37,281 nt of DNA from Planctomycetota bacterium (GTDB taxonomy: Bacteria; Planctomycetota; UBA8108; UBA1146): contig JAPKAM010000015.1 of NCBI GenBank assembly GCA_028825265.1, positions 1 through 37,281 on the forward strand, given 5' to 3'. The position numbers and the translations under genes were made by a program. Position 1 is the first letter of the stretch. Every line of letters starts with the position of its first letter. The notes below the pieces were generated by a model, which saw only the letters and a program-made list of their open reading frames with translations, was not told the DNA's origin and did no database searches. Below are positions 28,006-34,835 of this stretch, in pieces.

Positions 28006-28937
28006 TGCGACCGCGAAACCGAAGGCTGCCCAACCCCCGTTTCGATGGTGGTCCCGGACCAGGCACGCAACAGTCGGACCGGACTCCAGCCGGTCACTTC
28101 GTGTAATCGTCGCAGATCATCCCCGTGCTGTTTCCGCTCCAGGTCCAATCGTCGCACATCTACAGCGAGTCCTACTGGAGCCGCACCCGCCAGTCCGAAA
28201 CGACTGCCGCCGACCCCCATTCCGCCACACACTTCGATGATGTCGCGAGCACAGGTCACGAGGTGCGCTCCGTCTCGAATCAACTGATGACACCCTTCAT
28301 GGCTCGCAGAATCGACCGGGCCCGGGACCGCACACACTTCGCATCCTTGGTCTAGGGCATGCTGAGCGGTGCCCATCGATCCCGATCGCCGAGTGGCCTC
28401 GATCACCACCACCGCCACGCTCCAACCACTGATCAATCGATTTCTGCGCGGGAAATGATAGGGACGGGGTGCCGTTCCCGACGGATATTCACTGATCAGG
28501 GCTCCCCCGCACGACAAGATCCGACGCGCCAGCGGACGATTGGCGGCGGGATAGATGGCCGGTAACCCATTCCCCAGTAAAGCCAGCGGTGCCGCAGCGG
28601 GTCCGCCAGTTTCTGAGCCACCGAGCAAGGCTCCGTCAAGAGCCGCCGCATCGATGCCCAGGGCCAGGCCACTAACGATACGGAATCCTCTTCTGGACAG
28701 TTCGGAAGAAATCTGAAAGGCCACCCGAAGTCCCGAGACGGTAGCTTTGCGACTGCCGACGATGGCGATGGCTGGCGCATCGTTCGGTTGACTGCCGCAA
28801 ATCCACAATTCCTGAGGCGGCTGGGCAATCCACCGCAACTGCACCGGCCAGCGGCGACAAACTGGAGTCCAGCGTCTGGGAGCCTCGATTTCCGTGGCTG
28901 CCCATCGTTCGGTGGGTACTGCGTCTGACCGCTCCAT
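27990..28937 (-). CDS. dprA: DNA-processing protein DprA
   Basis: Loads RecA on incoming single-stranded DNA during natural transformation. The Rossmann-like core is complete: VGSRKATVSG, SGLALGIDAAAL, GNGLPAIYPAAN, ISEYPSGTAPRPYHFPRRNRLISG and RSGSMGTAQHALDQGCEVCAVPG. A short C-terminal part (LHEVTGWSPVRLLRAW) may be a reduced winged helix. The ATG at 28937 is chosen because AGGAGGT lies 6 bases upstream; the frame extends 21 codons further without support. About 315 residues. Its 3' end overlaps the convergent cytochrome gene by 16 bases. Confidence 0.93.
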   Translation of the reverse strand: MERSDAVPTERWAATEIEAPRRWTPVCRRWPVQLRWIAQPPQELWICGSQPNDAPAIAIVGSRKATVSGLRVAFQISSELSRRGFRIVSGLALGIDAAALDGALLGGSETGGPAAAPLALLGNGLPAIYPAANRPLARRILSCGGALISEYPSGTAPRPYHFPRRNRLISGWSVAVVVIEATRRSGSMGTAQHALDQGCEVCAVPGPVDSASHEGCHQLIRDGAHLVTCARDIIEVCGGMGVGGSRFGLAGAAPVGLAVDVRRLDLERKQHGDDLRRLHEVTGWSPVRLLRAWSGTTIETGVGQPSVSRSHQGQK

Positions 28938-29034
28938 CTTGACCTCCTGCCGGCAAGATGGCTCGAGAGAGCGGTGGATCCACCACGATTTCCATCGCAC
29001 TGGCCGAAACCGGAATCATGGTGCACCGGTTTAT

Positions 29035-29076
29035 TTCACCGCACTGTTCTGATGTGTTTCACCGCACTGTTCTGAA
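29035..29076. repeat. 19-bp direct repeat with 4-base spacer
   Basis: TTTCACCGCACTGTTCTGA occurs exactly at 29035-29053 and 29058-29076 in the divergent gap between dprA and the Cys-rich orphan gene. The rest of this 294-base gap is AT-richer (29096-29140), as expected for a promoter region, but no clear -35/-10 pair was found. Confidence 0.85.
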
Positions 29077-29231
29077 TCAGTCGGTCTCCCTCATCTTTGC
29101 ACGAAAACTATAAACCTTTTGAAATAAGGTACTTAAGAAGATTCCGAACTGATTGGCCCGAACGATGCTCTCACTTCGATGCGGCCTGAGTGCCCGCAGT
29201 GAAAATGAACGAAACCTGTACGGAGTGACCA

Positions 29232-29765
29232 ATGCATATGACCACCGAACGTGAATACAAGAGCAGTTCCTTCCGAACCACCAAGCAGTGGGTTCACTTC
29301 AATCTTCAGCACGAGCTCGAGAACTGTCGCGGTTGTCGACAGAGCGCAAGACGCAAAAGAGACTGTGCTGATCAACCTTCGTGCGGGTTCTGCAGCGACT
29401 GCCGCGGACAGCGATCGACTCCCCTCCCGTTGCACCCGATGGTTAGAGCTCTCCTCGACGGTGAACCGATTTTGAAGGTTCGATGTGATCGTAGCGGAGG
29501 CTGGATGCACTGGAACGAAGCGTGGATTTCCAACGACTGCCTGCACATCTGCCACCGCCATGAAAAAAATCGAGATTCCGCGATGCCGTCGATCGAGCAG
29601 GCCCTCGAGTTCCTGCGGGACTCCTACCGAGGCCCTGAAGTGCACGACAAGATCAACTCGCTGGTCTCGACCGTCCCCCATCACGGATCGTCCACAGGAC
29701 CGTCCCCGCTGACTGCGGAAGCGGTTCAAATGATCGACCCGTTGGCGACTCCAATGACCTATTGA
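29232..29765 (+). CDS. Cys-rich hypothetical protein with CxxC motifs
   Basis: Not recognised. The ATG at 29232 has GGAG 6 bases upstream (29222-29225), a convincing start. 177 residues, soluble, no signal peptide. Cysteines cluster as CRGC, then RDCADQPSCGFCSDCRG, then VRCDR and DCLHICHRH, which suggests one or two structural zinc sites. The C-terminal third is polar and low in predicted structure. It is monocistronic by position, divergent from dprA. A long open frame lies antisense (29133-29729) but lacks a ribosome binding site and is judged a shadow. Confidence 0.65.
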   Translation: MHMTTEREYKSSSFRTTKQWVHFNLQHELENCRGCRQSARRKRDCADQPSCGFCSDCRGQRSTPLPLHPMVRALLDGEPILKVRCDRSGGWMHWNEAWISNDCLHICHRHEKNRDSAMPSIEQALEFLRDSYRGPEVHDKINSLVSTVPHHGSSTGPSPLTAEAVQMIDPLATPMTY

Positions 29766-29884
29766 CCTCTCTTTTTTGACCTCCGGGGCACCTCATCGCA
29801 AGTTCTCGTGCCTCCCGAGCGCACTTAGTGTATCCTCTCAACGGGCGTTGCCGCCGCCCAACAGTCCGTGAAAGGATCTCCTTC

Positions 29885-30307
29885 ATGGTTCATGCTTCTC
29901 GGGTGGCTCCCTGCCTATTTTTCTTGGCCTTGATGTCGACTTTGATCCCAACCTTGCTTTCGGTGGGACTCGGGGCTCCTCACAATTCATACGTGGATCA
30001 GTTATTCCGCGACTTCGAACGTCAACCCCTCGATGACCAGGGGCGAATCGCGCTACGAGCCTTACGCAACAGGTTTCGACAAGAGGTCATTCTGAACCCA
30101 CCCGCGAGCAAACAGGAACAGTTGCAAAGGATTGATTCAGTGCTTCTTTGTGCCTCAGGACTCCTCGATGACCGTCAATACTTCAGCGTCACCGGTAGCG
30201 TCAAATCTCCGCAACAACAGATGCGTTACGAATTGAGACAGATGCACAGAGAGATTCATCGTTTGAAGCAACTCACCCACGAGATCCAGTTGAGGGACGC
30301 GCCTTGA
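29885..30307 (+). CDS. Small exported hypothetical protein
   Basis: Not recognised. The ATG at 29885 is preceded by GAAAGGAT and opens a hydrophobic signal-like segment (ASRVAPCLFFLALMSTLIPTLLSVGLG). The mature part is about 110 residues, highly helical and rich in Gln, Arg and Leu (MRYELRQMHREIHRLKQLTHEIQ), probably a coiled coil. The stop shares TTGA with the next gene, so it is likely the first gene of a unit ending in rlmN. Confidence 0.6.
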   Translation: MVHASRVAPCLFFLALMSTLIPTLLSVGLGAPHNSYVDQLFRDFERQPLDDQGRIALRALRNRFRQEVILNPPASKQEQLQRIDSVLLCASGLLDDRQYFSVTGSVKSPQQQMRYELRQMHREIHRLKQLTHEIQLRDAP

Positions 30308-30933
30308 TCACCACGGACAGAACTCGATTGCGGAGACCAAGCCGCCCATGGTCGCTGACCATGCTAATGATCTTACCAGTTTTGGTCGGCAATGGTTGTG
30401 AAGGAACAGCCACTTCACGGCGAACCGATTCCGCGACATCTGCCGGAGTACAACGCTTGGAACAAACTCTCTGGAGTCCGACCCTCCACTGGAATGGAGT
30501 GCGATTCAGATTCGAATTGATCCCTGGACAGAAGAAGTTGGAACCGAAATTTCTCCATGATGGACCGCGCGACATCCTCAGCATCGGGGATCGACAGGTC
30601 CAACTGATCCGGACCCGCTTCAAGGTCGGAGAGAGTCTCTACAACTGGACCAAGGAGAGCGTCATTCTGATTTACCGGATCCCTGATCGACAGCGCCCCT
30701 TCTCTCGACGGCAGGGCTCCTTACAACTGACCTGGATCGGCGATGGGAAGAATCCTGTGGTCGAGGAACAGCAACAGGACGGCACCATCGTGTGGACCCT
30801 CGCCAACGCTCGAGTCACCCGCGACCCGCAAGGGACGGTGCTCTACCAAGGCCGGGGTCCAGACCTAAGCAGGAGTGGTCCGTGGAATCTCCTCATCGAT
30901 GCCAGGGGCGAACGGGTCGAGGATTCCAGATGA
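30304..30933 (+). CDS. Exported or lipoprotein-like hypothetical protein
   Basis: Not recognised. The start is TTG at 30304, overlapping the previous stop as TTGA; ATG at 30361 is an alternative. The N terminus is Arg-rich and then hydrophobic (LTMLMILPVLVGNGCEG), with a Cys that could be a weak lipobox. The rest is beta-rich. 209 residues. The stop shares ATGA with the rlmN start, indicating translational coupling. No known catalytic motif is seen. Confidence 0.6.
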   Translation: MITTDRTRLRRPSRPWSLTMLMILPVLVGNGCEGTATSRRTDSATSAGVQRLEQTLWSPTLHWNGVRFRFELIPGQKKLEPKFLHDGPRDILSIGDRQVQLIRTRFKVGESLYNWTKESVILIYRIPDRQRPFSRRQGSLQLTWIGDGKNPVVEEQQQDGTIVWTLANARVTRDPQGTVLYQGRGPDLSRSGPWNLLIDARGERVEDSR

Positions 30934-32039
30934 AGGACCTGAATCTGGATGAAGAGCATCTTTTCGATCATCCTCCGGACCAGATCGACACGCTCCTCAA
31001 GCACTGGTGCCAGCAACAGCAACAACCCGCCTTTCGAGCAAAACAGATCCGCCAGCATCTGATCGATCAACGCACCTACGATCCCTCCGAGATGACCTCG
31101 TTGCCGGCGGAACTGCGGAAGCAACTGTCAGAGGGAATCCTCCGCTCTCCACTGGCCATCGCTGACCAGTTAATATCGACCGACGGGACCATCAAGTTCC
31201 GTTTTATGCTGGAAGATGGTCTCTCCATCGAGTCCGTCTGGATTCCCACCGATGATCGAGGAACCCTTTGCCTCTCCAGCCAGGTCGGCTGCGCTGCCGG
31301 GTGCACTTTCTGTGCCACCGGAACCATGAAATTGACACGCAACCTTCACCCCCGGGAGATTGTCGCCCAGTGGTTAGCGGTGCATGCAACCACCGTGGCG
31401 CAAGGACTTTGTGGAGTCACCCAGGTCGTGTTCATGGGGATGGGAGAACCGCTCCACAATTACCCGTCCGTCTCCCGTGCCATCGACTGGTTCTCATCGG
31501 CTCAAGGATTCCAATTCAGCCCCCGCAGGATCACCGTCTCGACCGTTGGAATCGTTCCTAAGATCGAGCAACTGGTTCAGGATCACCCGCAAGTGCGCCT
31601 CGCCGTCAGCCTCCACAGTGCCATCCCGGAGACCCGCAACGCCATCGTTCCGATCAACCTTCACCACTCCATCGAGGAACTCTCCGACATGCTGGTGAAG
31701 ATTCGCGACGACTCACGTAGGATCAGTATCGAGTACGTGGTACTTCCCGGCATCAATGACGGTCCCATCGAAGCCAAGGCTCTGGCCCATTTTGCAAGCC
31801 AGTGCGGCGCTCACATCAACCTGTTGCCGTTTCATCCCTACGAGGGTGCGCTATACCCCGCCGCTGGAGCTGCGGAGGTGGGAAAGTTTCAGTCGCTGGT
31901 GCAGAAAAACTACGAGGGGTCGGTCACGGCCCGGCGCAGCCGAGGGCTCGACATCGACGGAGCCTGCGGTCAGCTAGTACTGAAGAATCTAAAGGGGCCA
32001 ACGACACCCAACGACCCCGATCCAGCGCCTCCTCAATAA
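30930..32039 (+). CDS. rlmN: Dual-specificity 23S rRNA/tRNA methyltransferase RlmN
   Basis: Radical-SAM enzyme that makes 2-methyladenosine at A2503 of 23S rRNA and at A37 of some tRNAs. The SAM-binding cysteines are Cys121, Cys125 and Cys128 (CAAGCTFC), with MGMGEPLHNY, the RITVSTVGIVPKIEQL segment and the C-terminal catalytic Cys346 in DIDGACGQL. 369 residues, normal. The ATG at 30930 overlaps the preceding stop as ATGA; longer frames upstream lie inside that gene. Confidence 0.96.
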   Translation: MKDLNLDEEHLFDHPPDQIDTLLKHWCQQQQQPAFRAKQIRQHLIDQRTYDPSEMTSLPAELRKQLSEGILRSPLAIADQLISTDGTIKFRFMLEDGLSIESVWIPTDDRGTLCLSSQVGCAAGCTFCATGTMKLTRNLHPREIVAQWLAVHATTVAQGLCGVTQVVFMGMGEPLHNYPSVSRAIDWFSSAQGFQFSPRRITVSTVGIVPKIEQLVQDHPQVRLAVSLHSAIPETRNAIVPINLHHSIEELSDMLVKIRDDSRRISIEYVVLPGINDGPIEAKALAHFASQCGAHINLLPFHPYEGALYPAAGAAEVGKFQSLVQKNYEGSVTARRSRGLDIDGACGQLVLKNLKGPTTPNDPDPAPPQ

Positions 32040-32042
32040 GAC

Positions 32043-32083
32043 AAAAAAACAGGTGAAGTCCCGCCACGCAGGACCTCACCTGT
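32043..32083 (-). terminator. Rho-independent terminator of the LeuRS-like operon
   Basis: On the minus strand a 13-bp stem with one mismatch (ACAGGTGAGGTCC / GGACTTCACCTGT) with a 9-base loop is followed directly by seven Ts. It lies 25 bases beyond the stop of the exported protein gene and just after the convergent rlmN end. Confidence 0.88.
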
Positions 32084-32107
32084 AAATTGTGTTTCCAGCG
32101 GTTGGAA

Positions 32108-33286
32108 TTAGCGTCCATCTCCCACTGGATCCGGAGTCGGAACTGGCACTGGTTTGGGAGTCGGTTTTGGAGCCGGTTTCGGCTTGGGCTTCTCCCAGAC
32201 GGGCTTCTTCGGTTTCGGCTTGGGCTTCTCCCAGACAGGCTTCTTTTCGCTATCCTCGGGAGTGGCTTCCTTGGCCGCTTCCTTGGCACGCTCCGCCTCT
32301 CGCTCACGACGGACTTCATCGAAGGAGCGACCTTCCGGACGTCCGAACTTGGTCGATGAAACCCCTGCGTTGAGAGCGATCTCGTCGTAGTTCTGTTCGA
32401 GGCTCAACTCTCCATCCTCGAAGATCTTCTTGGTGGTCGCAGTTTTGACCCAGCGAGCGCGATCGTCGCTGAATCGGATTCGGGTGTACTCGCTGAAGAA
32501 CACCTCCTTCTTGACCACAGCCGGAGCCTGCCCCTCGCTCCATGTCTTGCTCAGCAGCAATCCGTCATCGCTGGAGAAGGCATAGGTCAGCACCTGGTTG
32601 CCGGCAAACGCCTTCAACTCAACCGTCTTACACGGAGTACCGAGAACTTCTCCATCTTCCTTGAGGCTAGCGATGTAGCCGTTCTCTTCGAAGGTGATGA
32701 AGAAATCGTCGATATGCTTGTCCCAGACGAAAACGATGAGGGTCTTGCCTGCCAGCGGTGAAACCGCGCCCATGGCCTTGACCCACGCTTTTTCGCCGTC
32801 GTACACCTGAACAAAAGTGAGAGGCTCGTTATTCTTGGTCAAACCAAGACCCGGAAGCTGCCACTCTTCACGAATCATCAAGACACCTTCTCCGGTACGC
32901 TTGAGGAATCGAGCCATCTTCATGACGGTCTCGCTGGTGGGATCAATCTTCTTGTTCTTGAATCGCTCGACCCGATCCGCGATCGACAACAAGGTCTCGC
33001 GCCCACCGATGGCATCGAGGTAACGCTGGATCACCTCGAGTGCTGCCGGCTCACTGGCCGGAATGCCCGCATCACCACCGAGGATGTCATCGATCCCCCC
33101 AAGGATGTCATCGTCTTCTGCGACCGGCTCTTTCGCTTCGTCAGACTGTCCCTCTACGGGAGTCGGATCTTGAAACAAAGCAAACGCCTGGGCGTGATCA
33201 TTGGTGGCCAACGCGTTGGCCAAGACGATGACCAGTAACAACATGAGTCCGGATAGGTATTTTCCGACACTAAATCCACGCTTCAT
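32108..33286 (-). CDS. Exported LolA/MucB-like protein with Lys-Pro-rich tail
   Basis: The N-terminal signal peptide is MKRGFSVGKYLSGLMLLLVIVLANALA. An acidic linker with a small repeat (DDILGGIDDILGGD) leads to a beta-rich domain from about residue 85 to 320. Its opening (ALEVIQRYLDAIGGRETLLSI) is the pattern common in LolA/MucB-like periplasmic proteins; this assignment is by resemblance only. The C-terminal 70 residues are Glu/Lys-rich and then a Lys-Pro tail with two exact 12-residue units (KKPVWEKPKPKP), reminiscent of wall- or envelope-spanning linkers. 392 residues. The ATG overlaps the stop of the small upstream ORF as ATGA, and the intrinsic terminator follows. Confidence 0.75.
   Translation of the reverse strand: MKRGFSVGKYLSGLMLLLVIVLANALATNDHAQAFALFQDPTPVEGQSDEAKEPVAEDDDILGGIDDILGGDAGIPASEPAALEVIQRYLDAIGGRETLLSIADRVERFKNKKIDPTSETVMKMARFLKRTGEGVLMIREEWQLPGLGLTKNNEPLTFVQVYDGEKAWVKAMGAVSPLAGKTLIVFVWDKHIDDFFITFEENGYIASLKEDGEVLGTPCKTVELKAFAGNQVLTYAFSSDDGLLLSKTWSEGQAPAVVKKEVFFSEYTRIRFSDDRARWVKTATTKKIFEDGELSLEQNYDEIALNAGVSSTKFGRPEGRSFDEVRREREAERAKEAAKEATPEDSEKKPVWEKPKPKPKKPVWEKPKPKPAPKPTPKPVPVPTPDPVGDGR
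32175..32246 (-). repeat. 36-bp in-frame tandem repeat
   Basis: Two 36-bp units (32175-32210 and 32211-32246) differ by about one base and each encode KKPVWEKPKPKP in the tail of the exported protein. The length is a multiple of three, so copy-number change would keep the frame. Confidence 0.85.
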
Positions 33287-33495
33287 CTCAAGTGGTCCTT
33301 TCTGGGAATCGAACTGTTGAGCAGCTCGAACTCTAGCCCGTGATCAATCCTGTCGAGCCAACCTTGAGGCTCAGCAGGGGGAGGTCGACTCAGAGTATCC
33401 AGTGACCGACGGATTTCGGAATCGATCCCGACAGGATACTCGCGATCCAGTCTCGGGTCAAAACGACCCGGAAACGCCATTGTGGGTCTCTTCAT
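33283..33495 (-). CDS. Small hypothetical protein coupled to the exported protein gene
   Basis: Not recognised. About 70 residues, polar, Pro- and Arg-rich (RRSLDTLSRPPPAEPQGWLDRIDHGLEFELL), no membrane segment. Its stop overlaps the downstream ATG as ATGA and its start lies within the last bases of the protease gene, filling the gap between them exactly. Start candidates are GTG 33501, ATG 33495 and ATG 33483; the last has a weak GAAGAGA upstream. The coupling argues for a real gene, but length and lack of homology leave doubt. Confidence 0.45.
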   Translation of the reverse strand: MKRPTMAFPGRFDPRLDREYPVGIDSEIRRSLDTLSRPPPAEPQGWLDRIDHGLEFELLNSSIPRKDHLR

Positions 33496-34771
33496 GACCA
33501 CTGGAGGCGGGAACCGGGGTCACCATTGGATGCGGATCCATGAGATGGGCGAATCCCTCCCGCCGCAGCCACGATCGAACCGTCTGCATCGGCACAAAGA
33601 GCCCCATATGAGGGACCACCATTGGAGATCTTTTACCGTAGGTGTAAATCATGCTGCTGATCCCGACCAACTGTCCTTCATTGGCGAGGAAAATACCGCC
33701 TCCTGAATTTCCGAAGAAAGTCGGAGCGCTGACCATCCAGAAGATCTCATCTCCAACCGGCTTGTACTGAGAGGAAATCTCGCCGTAGGTCGGCAGCGGT
33801 TGGTTTCCGAGCGGACAACCCACTGCGTAAACGGTGTCAAAAACAGACAACTTCAAGCAAACAGGCTCGCTGGCGGTTTCTGCGATGTAGAGCCAAGGGG
33901 ATTTCCGATCGACTCTCACCAAGGAAAGATCGGAGCCCTTCAGGGAAGCGATCTCCACTCCGCGGAAGGCCTCACTACCGAGGCGCCCGATCTGAGGGTC
34001 GAAGAAACGAATCTCATCGACCACGACCTCATCGCTGGAGAAGTCTCTCACCTCTTCGACGACATGGTAGGCGGTCACAATCCAAGTGGCCCATAGATTG
34101 CCATCGACCGCTTCACTGCTGACCACAACACCACTACCGACCGTCCCGTTGCCCCTCAACTGCACGATCGGGTAGATCATCCGCTCGACCTTGTGCTGCT
34201 GACTGGAAACGATGGGTGGACGCGGGAGAGATTCAACAGTGGGAACCATCGATTCGATTCTGGCTTCGATCCGTGAATCCAGATCCTCGATCGTCTGGCG
34301 GGTTCGATCGATCTCGGTGCCAACCCAACGCTTCAATCCATCGCTGGAGATATTCATCTGAGCCAGGATTCGCGCCCGCTCTTCCGCCAGAATGGCGGTG
34401 GTGAAAGGAGCATTCGTGACCCTTTCGCCCGAATCACTCACCTCATCGAGAATCACCGCGTCCAGTTCATCGAAGGCGGGCATCACGGGGGAAGAAGGGG
34501 CGGAGATGGTGGGATCGAGAGCCTCGCCCATTTCTTGAGAAGCGAGGAAGGAGTCATGCCCCAGGGCGCTGACCACCTCGACGCGACCCTCTTGGTAGGC
34601 CGAAAAACCCCAGGCCCCCATCGCAGCGACACCGATCATCAGGATGCTTCGTAAATGTGCATGTAACAGCAATTTTCCCCCGTTCCGGTGCGAGACCTTC
34701 CCGCTACCGTGCGGCCCTCCGAACAGGCTGACCCACAGAGGAGAATACGATGCGATGGGAGAGACGGGCAA
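33458..34771 (-). CDS. Membrane-anchored trypsin-like serine protease
   Basis: S1/HtrA-type protease domain facing the periplasm by inference. A hydrophobic anchor (RSILMIGVAAMGAWGFSAY) is followed by an acidic linker, a predicted coiled coil (residues 140-180) and the catalytic domain. The triad is visible as His236 (TAYHVV), Asp281 (SDLSLVRVD) and Ser356 (GNSGGG), numbering from the TTG at 34771. No PDZ domain is seen. TTG at 34672, with GGGGGAAAA directly upstream, gives a shorter N terminus beginning just before the anchor and is at least as likely. It follows the LeuRS-like gene after 64 bases. The substrate is unknown. Confidence 0.82.
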   Translation of the reverse strand: MPVSPIASYSPLWVSLFGGPHGSGKVSHRNGGKLLLHAHLRSILMIGVAAMGAWGFSAYQEGRVEVVSALGHDSFLASQEMGEALDPTISAPSSPVMPAFDELDAVILDEVSDSGERVTNAPFTTAILAEERARILAQMNISSDGLKRWVGTEIDRTRQTIEDLDSRIEARIESMVPTVESLPRPPIVSSQQHKVERMIYPIVQLRGNGTVGSGVVVSSEAVDGNLWATWIVTAYHVVEEVRDFSSDEVVVDEIRFFDPQIGRLGSEAFRGVEIASLKGSDLSLVRVDRKSPWLYIAETASEPVCLKLSVFDTVYAVGCPLGNQPLPTYGEISSQYKPVGDEIFWMVSAPTFFGNSGGGIFLANEGQLVGISSMIYTYGKRSPMVVPHMGLFVPMQTVRSWLRREGFAHLMDPHPMVTPVPASSGHEETHNGVSGSF

Positions 34772-34835
34772 AGAGCCCGACGATCGGCTGGGGAGTGACA
34801 GGCCAAGAAGCGCAGAACAGCCGTGGATACGGGAT

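Noticed and set aside
29133-29729. Long open frame antisense to the Cys-rich orphan
   Set aside because: No ribosome binding site, low-complexity translation, and the plus-strand frame has a strong start signal.
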